A stretch of 64,000 nucleotides of DNA from Streptomyces griseoloalbus (GTDB taxonomy: Bacteria; Actinomycetota; Actinomycetes; Streptomycetales; Streptomycetaceae): positions 304,662-368,661 of the forward strand of contig BMUD01000002.1 in the NCBI GenBank assembly GCA_014650015.1, written 5' to 3'. The notes below the pieces were generated by a model. That model was not told the DNA's origin. It worked only from the letters and a program-made list of their open reading frames with translations, and did no database searches. Below, one piece after another: positions 1 to 9,128 of this stretch. Each line of letters starts with the position of its first letter. Position 1 is the first letter of the stretch. The position numbers and the translations under genes are program-made.

Positions 1-114
1 GCGAGAGCGGCACACGCGAGAGCGGCACACGCGAGAGCGGCACACGCGAGAGCGGCACACGCGAGAGCGGCACACGCGAGAGCGGCACACGCGAGAGCGG
101 CACACGCGAGAGCG
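1..114. repeat. 15-bp tandem repeat (minisatellite), open at the window's left edge
   Basis: Seven complete copies of the unit GCGAGAGCGGCACAC run from position 1 to 105 without a mismatch. A 9-base partial copy follows (106-114) and then the sequence diverges. The array starts at the first base of the window, so its true length is unknown. A 15-base period keeps a reading frame open, but I see no start site or coding signal around it. There are no spacers, so it is not a CRISPR array. Confidence 0.95.
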
Positions 115-557
115 TGGGCAGGACGCCCGCGCGCCGGGCGAGGACGTGGACAGGAACACCGCGCGCCGAGCGCCGAGCGGCACGGGCGGAAGCACCGGCG
201 CCGGCGCGCAAGCGCACCCGCGCCGGACGCCGCCGTGCCGTGGACAGCACTACGTCGTGCGCCGGACGCCGCCGTGGACGGCACCACAGCCGTCCGGAAC
301 CGCCGCGGCGAAGGCCGTCGCGGCCAGACCGCCACCCGCTCCGGACACAGCCCCCGCGACCACGGCACCCGGCACCCCAGCCATCGGGGAGCACCACAGC
401 ACCGGACGCCACCGCAGAACCGTCACGACGCCCCGGACACCACCACGGCACGCCCTGACGCACCACCACGGCGCGCCACCGGGGACGATGCCGCAGCGCG
501 CGGGGCGCAGTCGTCCGGCGGAACAGCCGGTGCGACCGCGCCCCGCGCGTCCGAAGC
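115..557. other. Gene-less low-complexity region downstream of xylA
   Basis: I find no convincing gene in these 443 bases. The open frames here are arginine-, proline- and alanine-rich and lack ribosome binding sites, as expected from random GC-rich DNA. Short degenerate repeats of the type CCGGACGCCGCCGTG recur (for example near 220 and 258, with looser versions near 410 and 435), which suggests decayed tandem duplications continuing from the array on the left. Confidence 0.6.
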
Positions 558-1777
<1,220 letters not shown>

Positions 1778-1837
1778 ATGCAGGAGCATTTCAGGGAAGA
1801 GACACACACCGCTGAGCCGCGGAAGAGGGAGCAACCG

Positions 1838-3283
1838 ATGTCAGCAGCCGAGGGTCCGCTCGTCGTCGGCGTGGACACATCCACCCAGTCCACCAAGGCG
1901 CTGGTGGTCGACGTGGCCACCGGCCGGGTCGTCGCGAGCGGCCAGGCACCGCACACGGTGACCTCGGGGGCGGGCCGGGAGAGTGATCCGCGCCAGTGGT
2001 GGGACGCCCTGTGCGAGGCGCTGCGCCAGTGCGGCGAGGCGGCGCACGAGGCCGCAGCCGTGTCGATCGGCGGACAGCAGCACGGCCTCGTCACACTGGA
2101 CGCACACGGCGAGCCGGTCCGCCCGGCGCTGCTGTGGAACGACGTGCGTTCCGCGCCGCAGGGACGCCGGCTGATCGAGGAGCTGGGCGGCGCCAAGTTC
2201 TGGGCCGAGCGCACGGGAAGCGTCCCCGCCGCCTCCTTCACGGTCACCAAGTGGGCCTGGCTGGCCGAGCACGAGCCGGAGGCGGTCCGCGCCACCCAGG
2301 CCGTCCGGCTGCCCCACGACTACCTCACCGAGCGGCTCACCGGGCAGGGCACGACCGACCGCGGCGACGCCTCCGGCACCGGGTGGTGGGCGTCCGGGAC
2401 GGAGGCGTACGACGAGGAGATCCTCGCTCACGTGGGACTCGACCCGGCGCTGCTGCCCCGGGTGGTGCGGCCCGGCGAGGTGGCCGGGACCGTGCGCGAC
2501 AGCCACGACCTGCCGTTCTCCAAGGGCACCCTGGTGGCGTGCGGCACCGGCGACAACGCCGCCGCCGCACTGGGCCTCGGCGTGCGCCCCGGCACGCCGG
2601 TGATGAGCCTCGGCACCTCGGGCACCGTGTACGCGGTGTCGCGGCGCAGGCCGGCCGACCCGACCGGCACGGTGGCGGGCTTCGCGGACGCGCGCGGCGA
2701 CTGGCTGCCACTGGCCTGCACCCTCAACTGCACCCTCGCCGTCGACCGGGTCGCCACCCTGCTGGGACTGGACCGCGAGGCCGTCGAGCCCGGCAGCGGC
2801 ATCACGCTGCTGCCCTTCCTGGACGGCGAGCGCACCCCGAACCTCCCCAACTCCTCCGGCCTGCTGCACGGACTGCGCCACGACACCACCGGCGGCCAGC
2901 TGCTCCAGGCCGCCTACGACGGCGCCGTGTACTCCCTGCTGGCCGCGCTCGACCTCGTCGTGGACGAGGACGCCGACCCGTCGGCCCCCCTGCTGCTGAT
3001 CGGCGGCGGCGCCCGGGGCACCGCCTGGCAGCAGACCGTACGGCGGCTGTCGGGGCGCCCCGTGCGGGTGCCCGAGGCGAAGGAGCTGGTGGCGCTCGGT
3101 GCGGCGGCGCAGGCGGCCGGGCTGCTCACCGGGGAGGACCCGGCGGCGGTCGCCCGGCGCTGGGACACGGCGGCGGGCCCGGTGCTGGAGGCCGTGGAGC
3201 GGGACGAGGAGACGCTGAGCAGGCTCGCCGGGGTACTCTCCGACGCGGCCCCGCTGCTGGAACGCGGCACGGACGGCGACTGA
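1838..3283 (+). CDS. xylB: Xylulokinase
   Basis: The 481-residue product is a FGGY-family carbohydrate kinase that phosphorylates D-xylulose to xylulose 5-phosphate, the step after xylose isomerase. The N-terminal phosphate motif GVDTSTQSTK is at residues 11-20. The sugar-binding region includes GGQQHGLV (about 79-85), and the likely catalytic base is Asp239 in CGTGDN. The adenosine-side glycine motif GGGARGTAWQ is near residue 390. I chose the ATG at 1838 because GAAGAGGGAG lies just upstream. The longer open frame starting at 1736 would run through the operator region. The gene is divergent from xylA, and the ROK regulator follows in the same direction. Confidence is high. Confidence 0.97.
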   Translation: MSAAEGPLVVGVDTSTQSTKALVVDVATGRVVASGQAPHTVTSGAGRESDPRQWWDALCEALRQCGEAAHEAAAVSIGGQQHGLVTLDAHGEPVRPALLWNDVRSAPQGRRLIEELGGAKFWAERTGSVPAASFTVTKWAWLAEHEPEAVRATQAVRLPHDYLTERLTGQGTTDRGDASGTGWWASGTEAYDEEILAHVGLDPALLPRVVRPGEVAGTVRDSHDLPFSKGTLVACGTGDNAAAALGLGVRPGTPVMSLGTSGTVYAVSRRRPADPTGTVAGFADARGDWLPLACTLNCTLAVDRVATLLGLDREAVEPGSGITLLPFLDGERTPNLPNSSGLLHGLRHDTTGGQLLQAAYDGAVYSLLAALDLVVDEDADPSAPLLLIGGGARGTAWQQTVRRLSGRPVRVPEAKELVALGAAAQAAGLLTGEDPAAVARRWDTAAGPVLEAVERDEETLSRLAGVLSDAAPLLERGTDGD

Positions 3284-3288
3284 CGGCG

Positions 3289-3315
3289 CCCGCCGGCGCG
3301 GCACCGGCCGGCGGG
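3289..3315 (+). terminator. Hairpin after xylB
   Basis: CCCGCCGG (3289-3296) pairs perfectly with CCGGCGGG (3308-3315) across an 11-base loop, starting six bases after the xylB stop codon. No T-tract follows, as is usual for GC-rich actinobacteria, so termination is inferred only from the stem and its position. Confidence 0.45.
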
Positions 3316-3379
3316 GCACGGACCGTCGGCGGCGACCGGCCGCATGCGACATCGGCAGCAACCGAGGAATGACGGAGGA

Positions 3380-4588
3380 ATGAGCGCACCCCCGCACAAG
3401 GCCCGCCCGGCCGGTCCAGGACGCGTACTGCCCGACACCCAGCAGGGCATGCGACGCCGCAACCTGTCGCGGGTGATGCACACCGTCAGCGCCGAGGGGC
3501 CGCTGTCGCGGGCCGCCGTCGCCTCGCGCATCGGACTGACCCGAGCGGCGGTGTCCACGCTGGTCGACGAGCTCATCCGCTCGGGTCTGCTGGAGGAACT
3601 GGGACCCGAGCGGCCCGGACGCGTGGGCCGTCCCGGCTCGGCGCTGGCCGTCAGCGGGCACGGTCCCGCGGGCATCGGTGCCGAGGTCGGCGTCGACCAT
3701 CTCGCGGTCTGCGCGGTCGACCTGCGCGGCCGGGTCCGGGCACGCGCGGTACGGCACGTCCCCAACCGGGACCGCTCCCCCGAACCGGTGCTCGCAGACC
3801 TCACCGAGCTGATACACCGGGTCGTCGCCGAGGCGGAGGACGAGGGCCTGTGGCCGGCGGGGCTCGCCGTGGCCGTACCGGGTCTGGTGGCGCGCGACGC
3901 CCGGACCGTCGCACGCGCCCCGAACCTCGGCTGGCAGGACACGGACCTCGGCGATCTGCTCCCGGCGCGGTTCCCGCTCACCGTGGCCAACGAGGCCAAC
4001 TTCGGTGCACTGGCCGAACTCTGGCTCGGTGAGGGCACCCCCCGCGACTTCCTCCATGTGTCGGCCGAGATCGGCATCGGCGCCGCGGTCGTCGTGGACG
4101 GGCGGCTGCTGCACGGAAACCGCGGCTTCGCGGGCGAGCTGGGCCATGTGCCGGTGCAGCCCGACGGACCGGCGTGCGCCTGCGGCGGACGGGGCTGTCT
4201 GGAGCAGTACGCCGGTGAGGAGGCGGTGCTGCGCGCGGCCGGACTGGAGCCGGGCGAGGACCGTGTCGGTCTCCTCGCGGGCCGCGCCGAGCAGGGCGAC
4301 GCCGACGTACGACGCGCCCTGCACGACGCCGGAACGGCGCTCGGGATCGCCCTGACCGGGGCGGTCAATCTGCTGGACCCCGAGGGTGTGGTGCTGGGCG
4401 GAGCCCTGTCCGGGCTCGCGCCCTGGCTGCTGCCCTCCCTGCGGTCCGAACTGGCCCGGCGTACGGCGGGGCCGGCCTGTCCCGTCTCCGTGTCGGCGCT
4501 GGGCCCCGAGGGCCCGCTGCTGGGCGCGGCGCACTCGGTGGTACGCGGGGTCCTGGACGACCCGGCGGCAGTGGCCGAGCGAGTCTGA
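3380..4588 (+). CDS. ROK-family transcriptional repressor, probably XylR
   Basis: A 402-residue ROK (repressor, ORF, kinase) protein. An N-terminal winged helix-turn-helix spans about residues 38-75 (TRAAVSTLVDELIRSGLLEE). The sugar-binding ROK domain that follows carries the zinc signature His256, Cys266, Cys268 and Cys273 (CACGGRGC). Such proteins bind DNA until an inducer sugar releases them. Its place directly downstream of xylB and the inverted repeat in the xylA/xylB promoter make it the likely xylose repressor. The start is uncertain: the ATG at 3380 has GGAGG only one base upstream, an ATG at 3344 lacks a ribosome binding site, and the next in-frame ATG is at residue 24. Confidence 0.88.
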   Translation: MSAPPHKARPAGPGRVLPDTQQGMRRRNLSRVMHTVSAEGPLSRAAVASRIGLTRAAVSTLVDELIRSGLLEELGPERPGRVGRPGSALAVSGHGPAGIGAEVGVDHLAVCAVDLRGRVRARAVRHVPNRDRSPEPVLADLTELIHRVVAEAEDEGLWPAGLAVAVPGLVARDARTVARAPNLGWQDTDLGDLLPARFPLTVANEANFGALAELWLGEGTPRDFLHVSAEIGIGAAVVVDGRLLHGNRGFAGELGHVPVQPDGPACACGGRGCLEQYAGEEAVLRAAGLEPGEDRVGLLAGRAEQGDADVRRALHDAGTALGIALTGAVNLLDPEGVVLGGALSGLAPWLLPSLRSELARRTAGPACPVSVSALGPEGPLLGAAHSVVRGVLDDPAAVAERV

Positions 4589-4611
4589 CGCACGGGCCCC
4601 GGGACGCCTCG

Positions 4612-4983
4612 CTACCCCCGCGCCAGCCTCTCGCCGAGTTCCGCGTGGTCGGCCACGAACCACACCTGGTTGCCGCGGTTCGCCTCACGCACGAAGTCGC
4701 GCAGGGCCTCGCTGTCCGCCACGTGGGAGGCGATGTCACCGATGATCACCAGACGCAGCCGGTAGTTGACGAACTTCTGCACCACGTCCCCGGCGACGCC
4801 CGAGCGCAGGGCGAAGAACTCGTCGGCCACCCGCTCCACCGGGACGGCCACCACCTCCGCGTGACAGCCCATGGCATCGCCGATCAGATCGAGAGCGGTC
4901 TCGCCGCCGCTCAGCTTCCGTCCGTCCTTGTCGCACACGAGGACGGACGCGCCGTGCAAGGTCATGGGATCGTTGTCTGCCAT
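4612..4983 (-). CDS. DUF4180-type protein
   Basis: A 123-residue soluble protein that I recognise as the DUF4180 family. The conserved pattern is visible: a short N-terminal beta region (ASVLVCDKDG), a glycine turn, then a long stretch ending in REANRGNQVWFVADHAEL. The biochemical role is unknown. I chose the ATG at 4983, preceded by AGGTG. The upstream extension of the open frame (to 5250) is arginine- and serine-rich and is the shadow of the divergent gene. It converges with the ROK regulator and diverges from the next gene with a 115-base gap. The family name is from memory. Confidence 0.75.
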   Translation of the reverse strand: MADNDPMTLHGASVLVCDKDGRKLSGGETALDLIGDAMGCHAEVVAVPVERVADEFFALRSGVAGDVVQKFVNYRLRLVIIGDIASHVADSEALRDFVREANRGNQVWFVADHAELGERLARG

Positions 4984-5098
4984 CACCTGATCATATGTCA
5001 GGGAATGCCGCGGTGGTCGGGTGCCGTGCGAGCTCACCTCTCGATCACGAATCGTCCAACTCCTGGTGGCCGCGCGGTGAGCAGGCGACGATGAGAGC

Positions 5099-5494
5099 AT
5101 GACACCGGCGCAGCGAGCCATGGAGCGACTGCTCACATGGCCCGATCTCACGGCCTGTCCGGCCGGTTGCGGTACGGGGCAGGCGCTCCGCGGCACCCGT
5201 GACGAGATCGTCCACTTCCACTCCTCGCGGGACGTGGACCTCCACCTCACCCACCGCGCGATCCAGCGTTTCCACTACGACCTGGCCGGGTCGAGTGCGA
5301 TCCAGCTGCTCCCGGGATCCTGCTGGGTGACGGTGCATCTGGACTGCCCCAGCGACGTGGACCTGCTGCTGAGTCTGGTGAGCGTCGCCCTCAAAGCACA
5401 CCAGAACCGGCCCCCGTCCACCCTGTCGGCACCGGCCGGATGCAACTTCCACCGCGTCACCGTGCTGCCGCGCGACGCGGTGACCGACCGCTGA
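5099..5494 (+). CDS. Luciferase-domain-like small protein
   Basis: The 131-residue product resembles the short actinobacterial luciferase-domain (DUF5519-like) proteins. It has a RLLTWPDLT start, a middle segment REDIVHFH-like (DEIVHFHSSRDVDLHLT), and the closing pattern PGSCWVTVHLDCPSDVDLLLSLVSVAL. Members look like small alpha/beta proteins, and no enzymatic activity is established to my knowledge. The last 25 residues are not conserved in my recollection. A weak purine-rich stretch (GATGAGAGC) precedes the ATG. It stands alone between divergent and convergent neighbours, so context says nothing about its job. Family membership is an inference from pattern memory. Confidence 0.65.
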   Translation: MTPAQRAMERLLTWPDLTACPAGCGTGQALRGTRDEIVHFHSSRDVDLHLTHRAIQRFHYDLAGSSAIQLLPGSCWVTVHLDCPSDVDLLLSLVSVALKAHQNRPPSTLSAPAGCNFHRVTVLPRDAVTDR

Positions 5495-5515
5495 GCCGGG
5501 ACCGCCGGCATGGCC

Positions 5516-5710
5516 TCACGGCCGCAGGCCGCCGACGATCTCGGCGGTCGCCGTGAGGCCACTGTGGATCGTGGGCGCGATGCTCGAGCTGGCCAGGTAG
5601 AAACCGAGCAGCAGACAGACCAGCGCGTGGGAGATCTTCAGCCCCCCGTTGCGCAGGAAGATCACCGCCAGGACCGAGAGCAGCAGCACCACAGAGATGG
5701 AAATGGCCAT
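5516..5710 (-). CDS. Small two-helix membrane protein
   Basis: A 64-residue protein beginning MAISISVVLLL, with two predicted membrane helices (about 3-15 and 22-40) separated by a short RNGG turn, then a hydrophilic tail ending in GLRP. The ATG at 5710 is preceded by a strong GGAGGAGG seven bases away, which decides the start. The open frame extends 15 codons further but has no start signal there. I do not recognise a function. It is convergent with the luciferase-domain gene and lies downstream of the secreted phosphodiesterase gene on the same strand. Confidence 0.75.
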   Translation of the reverse strand: MAISISVVLLLSVLAVIFLRNGGLKISHALVCLLLGFYLASSSIAPTIHSGLTATAEIVGGLRP

Positions 5711-5812
5711 CGTCAACCTCCTCCGCCACATCCGTTTCGCGGCGTTCGGCCGCAAGTGTGGCGTAGCGGAGGGTTCGTCCGGGCGGCTGACCTGTCCTCC
5801 GAACGTGTGGTG

Positions 5813-6676
5813 TCACGCCTGCCGGTAGGCGTCGAGGAAGGATTCCAGCCCCGCGAGGTCGTCGGTGTTGAGGTGGTCGACATCCGCCGCGACCAGTTCG
5901 CCCCAGAGGGCGTCGCGGGCCGGGCCCGGCTGGTCCGGGGTGGCCCAGAACCGTACCCGCTGCCCGCGCGCGTGCGCGGTGCCCACGATGTCGCGCAGCT
6001 TACGGCGCTCGGCGTCGGGGAAGGCGCCGACACCCTGCCAGGTGAAGTTGAGCGACCAGTTGTCGCTGATCAGCGGGGTGAAGGAGGCCGGTGTGGGACC
6101 GCCGAGGTCGGCCAGCCGGCCGTCGTGGAAGGCCCGGCGCACCCGTTGGGCCTCCATCGGCACACGGGCCGCCCGGTCGCCGGAGACGACGACGGTGACG
6201 GGTCCCGGCAGCACCTGGCCGTGCGCGTAGGTGGTGAACAGGTGCCGGTAGCGGCGCAGATGGCGGTCGAGTTCCAGGTAGGTGGACGAGCCCTCGGTCT
6301 TGATGTCGACCAGGAGCTGCAGCGGCCGCCGGTGCCCGCGGTGGACGGACCCCCCGTGGGCGCGGACCCGGGCGGCGAGCGGGTCGAGGTACAGGGATTC
6401 CAGGGTGCGGGACGGATCGAGGTCCTCGGGGTCGTGAGCGACGAGGAGTTGGTCGCCGACCAGGAAGATGTCCGCCTCGACGCTGCCGAAGCGGTGGTCG
6501 AGGGCGTCGAGGAGGGGACGCGGGTGCTCGTAGTCGTTGTGGGCGTGGGCGCGCCACAACGGGCGCGGACGGTGTCGCCGTTCGCCGGCCAGCGCCTGGG
6601 CCGCGGGCAGGGCGACCGAGCCGGCGAAGGCGGCGCCGAGGGTGGTGAGGGCTCTGCGACGGGTGGTGAGGGCCAT
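5813..6676 (-). CDS. Secreted PI-PLC / glycerophosphodiester phosphodiesterase-like protein
   Basis: A 287-residue protein of the phosphatidylinositol-specific phospholipase C / glycerophosphodiester phosphodiesterase superfamily (TIM barrel). The N-terminus TTRRRALTTLGAAFAG, followed by AQALA, looks like a twin-arginine export signal with cleavage near residue 30. The mature protein opens with the conserved metal and catalytic block HAHNDYEHPRPLLDA, then VEADIFL and LLVAHD, where the His, Asn, Glu and Asp of this family sit. The C-terminus has VDHLNTDDLAGLESFL. The protein probably hydrolyses a phosphodiester outside the membrane, but its true substrate is unknown. I chose the ATG at 6676 with GGGAGG upstream. 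It is monocistronic. Confidence 0.8.
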   Translation of the reverse strand: MALTTRRRALTTLGAAFAGSVALPAAQALAGERRHRPRPLWRAHAHNDYEHPRPLLDALDHRFGSVEADIFLVGDQLLVAHDPEDLDPSRTLESLYLDPLAARVRAHGGSVHRGHRRPLQLLVDIKTEGSSTYLELDRHLRRYRHLFTTYAHGQVLPGPVTVVVSGDRAARVPMEAQRVRRAFHDGRLADLGGPTPASFTPLISDNWSLNFTWQGVGAFPDAERRKLRDIVGTAHARGQRVRFWATPDQPGPARDALWGELVAADVDHLNTDDLAGLESFLDAYRQA

Positions 6677-6811
6677 GCTCTGCCTCCCTGGAAGTGCCGG
6701 ATGGGACCCCGATGAGTATGAGGTCCGCGGGCACACAAGGAGCGCGTCCGTGCGGTGAGTTGGCCGATCCGCCGTCGGGCGTTCATTTACCCGGCGCGAG
6801 GATACGGAAAG

Positions 6812-6833
6812 GCCCGCCCCCTGGGGGACGGGC
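6812..6833 (-). terminator. Terminator of the acyl-CoA dehydrogenase operon
   Basis: GCCCGCCCCC (6812-6821) faces GGGGGACGGGC (6823-6833), a near-perfect stem with one C-A mismatch. It lies 40 bases beyond the stop of the leftward operon. Read leftward it is followed by CTTTCC, a short pyrimidine run. Confidence 0.65.
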
Positions 6834-6873
6834 TTCTCCGGCTGTTCGACCGGGTGTGCGTCGGGGGGCAGCG

Positions 6874-7950
6874 TCAGGGAGCCGGCAGGTCCACCAGTTC
6901 CGCCAGCGCCTCACGGTGGGCGCCCGCCGTGCCGTAGGCGATCGAGTCGGCCTTGGCGCGCTTGAGGTAGAGGTGCACCGGGTGTTCCCAGGTCATGCCG
7001 ATGCCGCCGTGCAGTTGCAGGGCCTCCTCGGCGGCGCGGACCGCGACGGACGCGGCGTAGGCCTGGGCGACGGTGACCCTCACGTCGACGTCCTCCCCGG
7101 TCGCCAGTGCGTCGGCGGCGGCCCGCGCGGCCGCGCGGAGGCTGACGACCTCCAGCCACAGCTGGGCGAGCCGGTGCTTGAGCGCCTGGAAACCGCCGAC
7201 GGGGCGGTTGAACTGCTTGCGGTCCTTCACGTGGCGGACGGTCTCGGTCAGGCACCAGTCGGCCACGCCGAGCTGCTCGGAGGCGAGGAGTCCGGCGCCG
7301 GCCCGCAGGGCCCGCCGCACGGCCGGCCCGGCGTCGCCCAGCCGACGCCCCGGTGCGCCGTCGAGAACGACCCGGGCGAGGGGCCGGGTGAGGTCCAGGG
7401 ACGCCTGCGGGGTGACGGTGACCGCGTCGGCCTCCACGGCGTACAGCCCGCCGTCGTCGGCCGGCACGAGCAGGACGTCGGCGGCAGCGGCGTCCGCGAT
7501 GCCGGTCAGCTCCCCGTGCAGCGCCCCGCCCTCCAGGCGTACGGCGGTGAACGCGGCGCCGGGAGCGGTGTGCAGCCCGACGGTGAGAGCGCCGGTCCTG
7601 CGCCCGGACGCCAGCGCGTCGAGCAGGTCACCGGCGTGCTCACAGGCCAGCAGTGCCTCGGTGGCCACCACGGCACTCGTCAGATACGGCACCGGAGCGG
7701 CGGCGCGTCCCAACTCCTCCAGCACGACGGCGGCTTCGCGGTGGGTCGCGCCCTGGCCGCCCCGGTCCTCGGGGACCAGCAGACCGGCCAGGCCCATGCC
7801 GTCGGCGAGTGCCTTCCACAGCGACGGGTCGTGCGGGGCGTCCGACTCGACGCGGGCGACCACCCCGGCCGCGTCGCAGTGGTCGGTGAGCAGGTCCCGG
7901 ACGGCGGCGCGCAGCGCCTCTTCCTCCTCCGAGTACAGCAGGTCGGTCAT
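6874..7950 (-). CDS. Acyl-CoA dehydrogenase, second subunit type
   Basis: A 358-residue flavin-dependent acyl-CoA dehydrogenase, shorter than classical members. The N-terminal helical domain (FSEEEEALRAAVRDLL-like), the middle beta domain and the C-terminal domain are all present, ending with LQLHGGIGMTWEHPVHLYLKRA. The classical EGTSE catalytic glutamate motif is absent. It overlaps the preceding dehydrogenase gene by four bases (ATGA), so the two are translationally coupled. In actinobacteria such adjacent pairs form alpha2-beta2 heterotetramers in which one subunit supplies the flavin and catalytic base, as in the FadE/ChsE enzymes of sterol side-chain breakdown. That assembly is inferred here. 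The substrate is unknown, probably a branched or bulky acyl-CoA. Confidence 0.85.
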   Translation of the reverse strand: MTDLLYSEEEEALRAAVRDLLTDHCDAAGVVARVESDAPHDPSLWKALADGMGLAGLLVPEDRGGQGATHREAAVVLEELGRAAAPVPYLTSAVVATEALLACEHAGDLLDALASGRRTGALTVGLHTAPGAAFTAVRLEGGALHGELTGIADAAAADVLLVPADDGGLYAVEADAVTVTPQASLDLTRPLARVVLDGAPGRRLGDAGPAVRRALRAGAGLLASEQLGVADWCLTETVRHVKDRKQFNRPVGGFQALKHRLAQLWLEVVSLRAAARAAADALATGEDVDVRVTVAQAYAASVAVRAAEEALQLHGGIGMTWEHPVHLYLKRAKADSIAYGTAGAHREALAELVDLPAP

Positions 7951-9128
7951 CGGGAGAGGTCCTTCCAGGCGACGTCCTTGTCGGTGCGCGGCTCGGCCGG
8001 CAGGCCCAGGACGCGTTCGGCGACGATGTTCAGCAGGACCTCGCTGGTCCCGCCCTCGATGCTGTTGCCCTTGGAGCGCAGGTACCGGTAGCCGGCGTCG
8101 CGCCCGGTGAAGTCGACCAGTTCGGGGCGGCGCATGGTCCAGTCGTCGTACAACAGTCCCTCCTCGCCCCGCAGTTCCACTTCCAGGCCGCTGATCTCCT
8201 GGTTGAGGCGGGCGAAGGCCAGTTTCATGCCGGCGCCCTCGGGGCCGGGTTGTCCGGCGACGAGCTGCTGGCGCAGGCGTTCGCCGGTGAGCCGGGCGAC
8301 CTCGGCCTCGACCCAGAGCCTCAGCAGCCGCTGGTGCAGGTCGTGGGTGCGCAGTTCGGGGCGTTCGCGCCAGGTCCTGGAGACCGGGCCGATCATGCCG
8401 CCCTCGCGGGGCAGCCGCATGCCGCCGATGGCGACGCGTTCGTTGTTGAGCGTGGTCTGGGCGACCCGCCAGCCGTCGCCGATCCCGCCGAGGCGGCGGG
8501 AGTCGGGGATGCGGACGTCGGTGAGGAAGACCTCGTTGAACTCGGCCTCGCCGGTGATCTGGCGCAGGGGCCGCACCTCGACACCGGGATCGGTCATGTC
8601 ACAGACGAAGTACGTGATGCCCCGGTGCTTGGGCACGTCCGGGTCGGTGCGGGCGATGAGGATGGCCCAGCGGGCGACGTGGGCGCTGGAGGTCCACACC
8701 TTCTGCCCGTTGACCACCCAGTGGTCGCCCTCGCGTACGGCGCGCGTACCGAGCGCGGCCAGGTCGGAGCCCGCGCCCGGCTCGCTGAACAGCTGGCACC
8801 AGACCTCCTCGCCGGTCCACAGGGGCCGCAGGAAGCGCTGCTGCTGCTCCTCGGTGCCGTACTGGAGGATGGTCGGCGCGGCCATGCCCAGGCCGATGCC
8901 GATGCGCCGCGGGTCGTTGTCCGGGGCACCGGCGGCCTCCAACTCCGCGTCCACGACGGCCTGGAGGGAGCGCGGCGCGTCGAGCCCGCCGAGCCCCTGC
9001 GGGAAGTGCACCCAGGCGAGTCCGGCGTCGAAGCGGGCGCGCAGGAAGTCCAGGCGACCGGTCGTGGCGGGCGGCTGCGCGGCCAGCAACTCCCTGGTGC
9101 GGCGGAGCAGTTCGGCGGCGTCGGTCAT
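7947..9128 (-). CDS. Acyl-CoA dehydrogenase, first subunit type
   Basis: A 393-residue acyl-CoA dehydrogenase. Recognisable parts are the N-terminal helical domain, the flavin-binding middle segment (QLFSEPGAGSDLAAL, then VNGQKVWTSSAHVA) and the C-terminal segment SIEGGTSEVLLNIVAERVLGLP. GGTSE replaces the usual EGTSE, as in many actinobacterial FadE proteins where the catalytic base lies elsewhere. It is the middle gene of a three-gene coupled operon, overlapping both neighbours by four bases. It probably oxidises an acyl-CoA to the enoyl-CoA as a complex with the 358-residue partner. The electron acceptor is presumably electron-transfer flavoprotein. Confidence 0.88.
   Translation of the reverse strand: MTDAAELLRRTRELLAAQPPATTGRLDFLRARFDAGLAWVHFPQGLGGLDAPRSLQAVVDAELEAAGAPDNDPRRIGIGLGMAAPTILQYGTEEQQQRFLRPLWTGEEVWCQLFSEPGAGSDLAALGTRAVREGDHWVVNGQKVWTSSAHVARWAILIARTDPDVPKHRGITYFVCDMTDPGVEVRPLRQITGEAEFNEVFLTDVRIPDSRRLGGIGDGWRVAQTTLNNERVAIGGMRLPREGGMIGPVSRTWRERPELRTHDLHQRLLRLWVEAEVARLTGERLRQQLVAGQPGPEGAGMKLAFARLNQEISGLEVELRGEEGLLYDDWTMRRPELVDFTGRDAGYRYLRSKGNSIEGGTSEVLLNIVAERVLGLPAEPRTDKDVAWKDLSR

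Noticed and set aside
1-114. A CRISPR-like array
   Set aside because: The 15-base units are directly adjacent with no spacers and no cas genes are nearby. It is a minisatellite.
1841-4663. A 940-codon open frame on the minus strand across xylB and the ROK gene
   Set aside because: Antisense shadow caused by high GC at third positions of the real genes. It is rich in Arg, Gly and Ala and has no ribosome binding site or family motifs.
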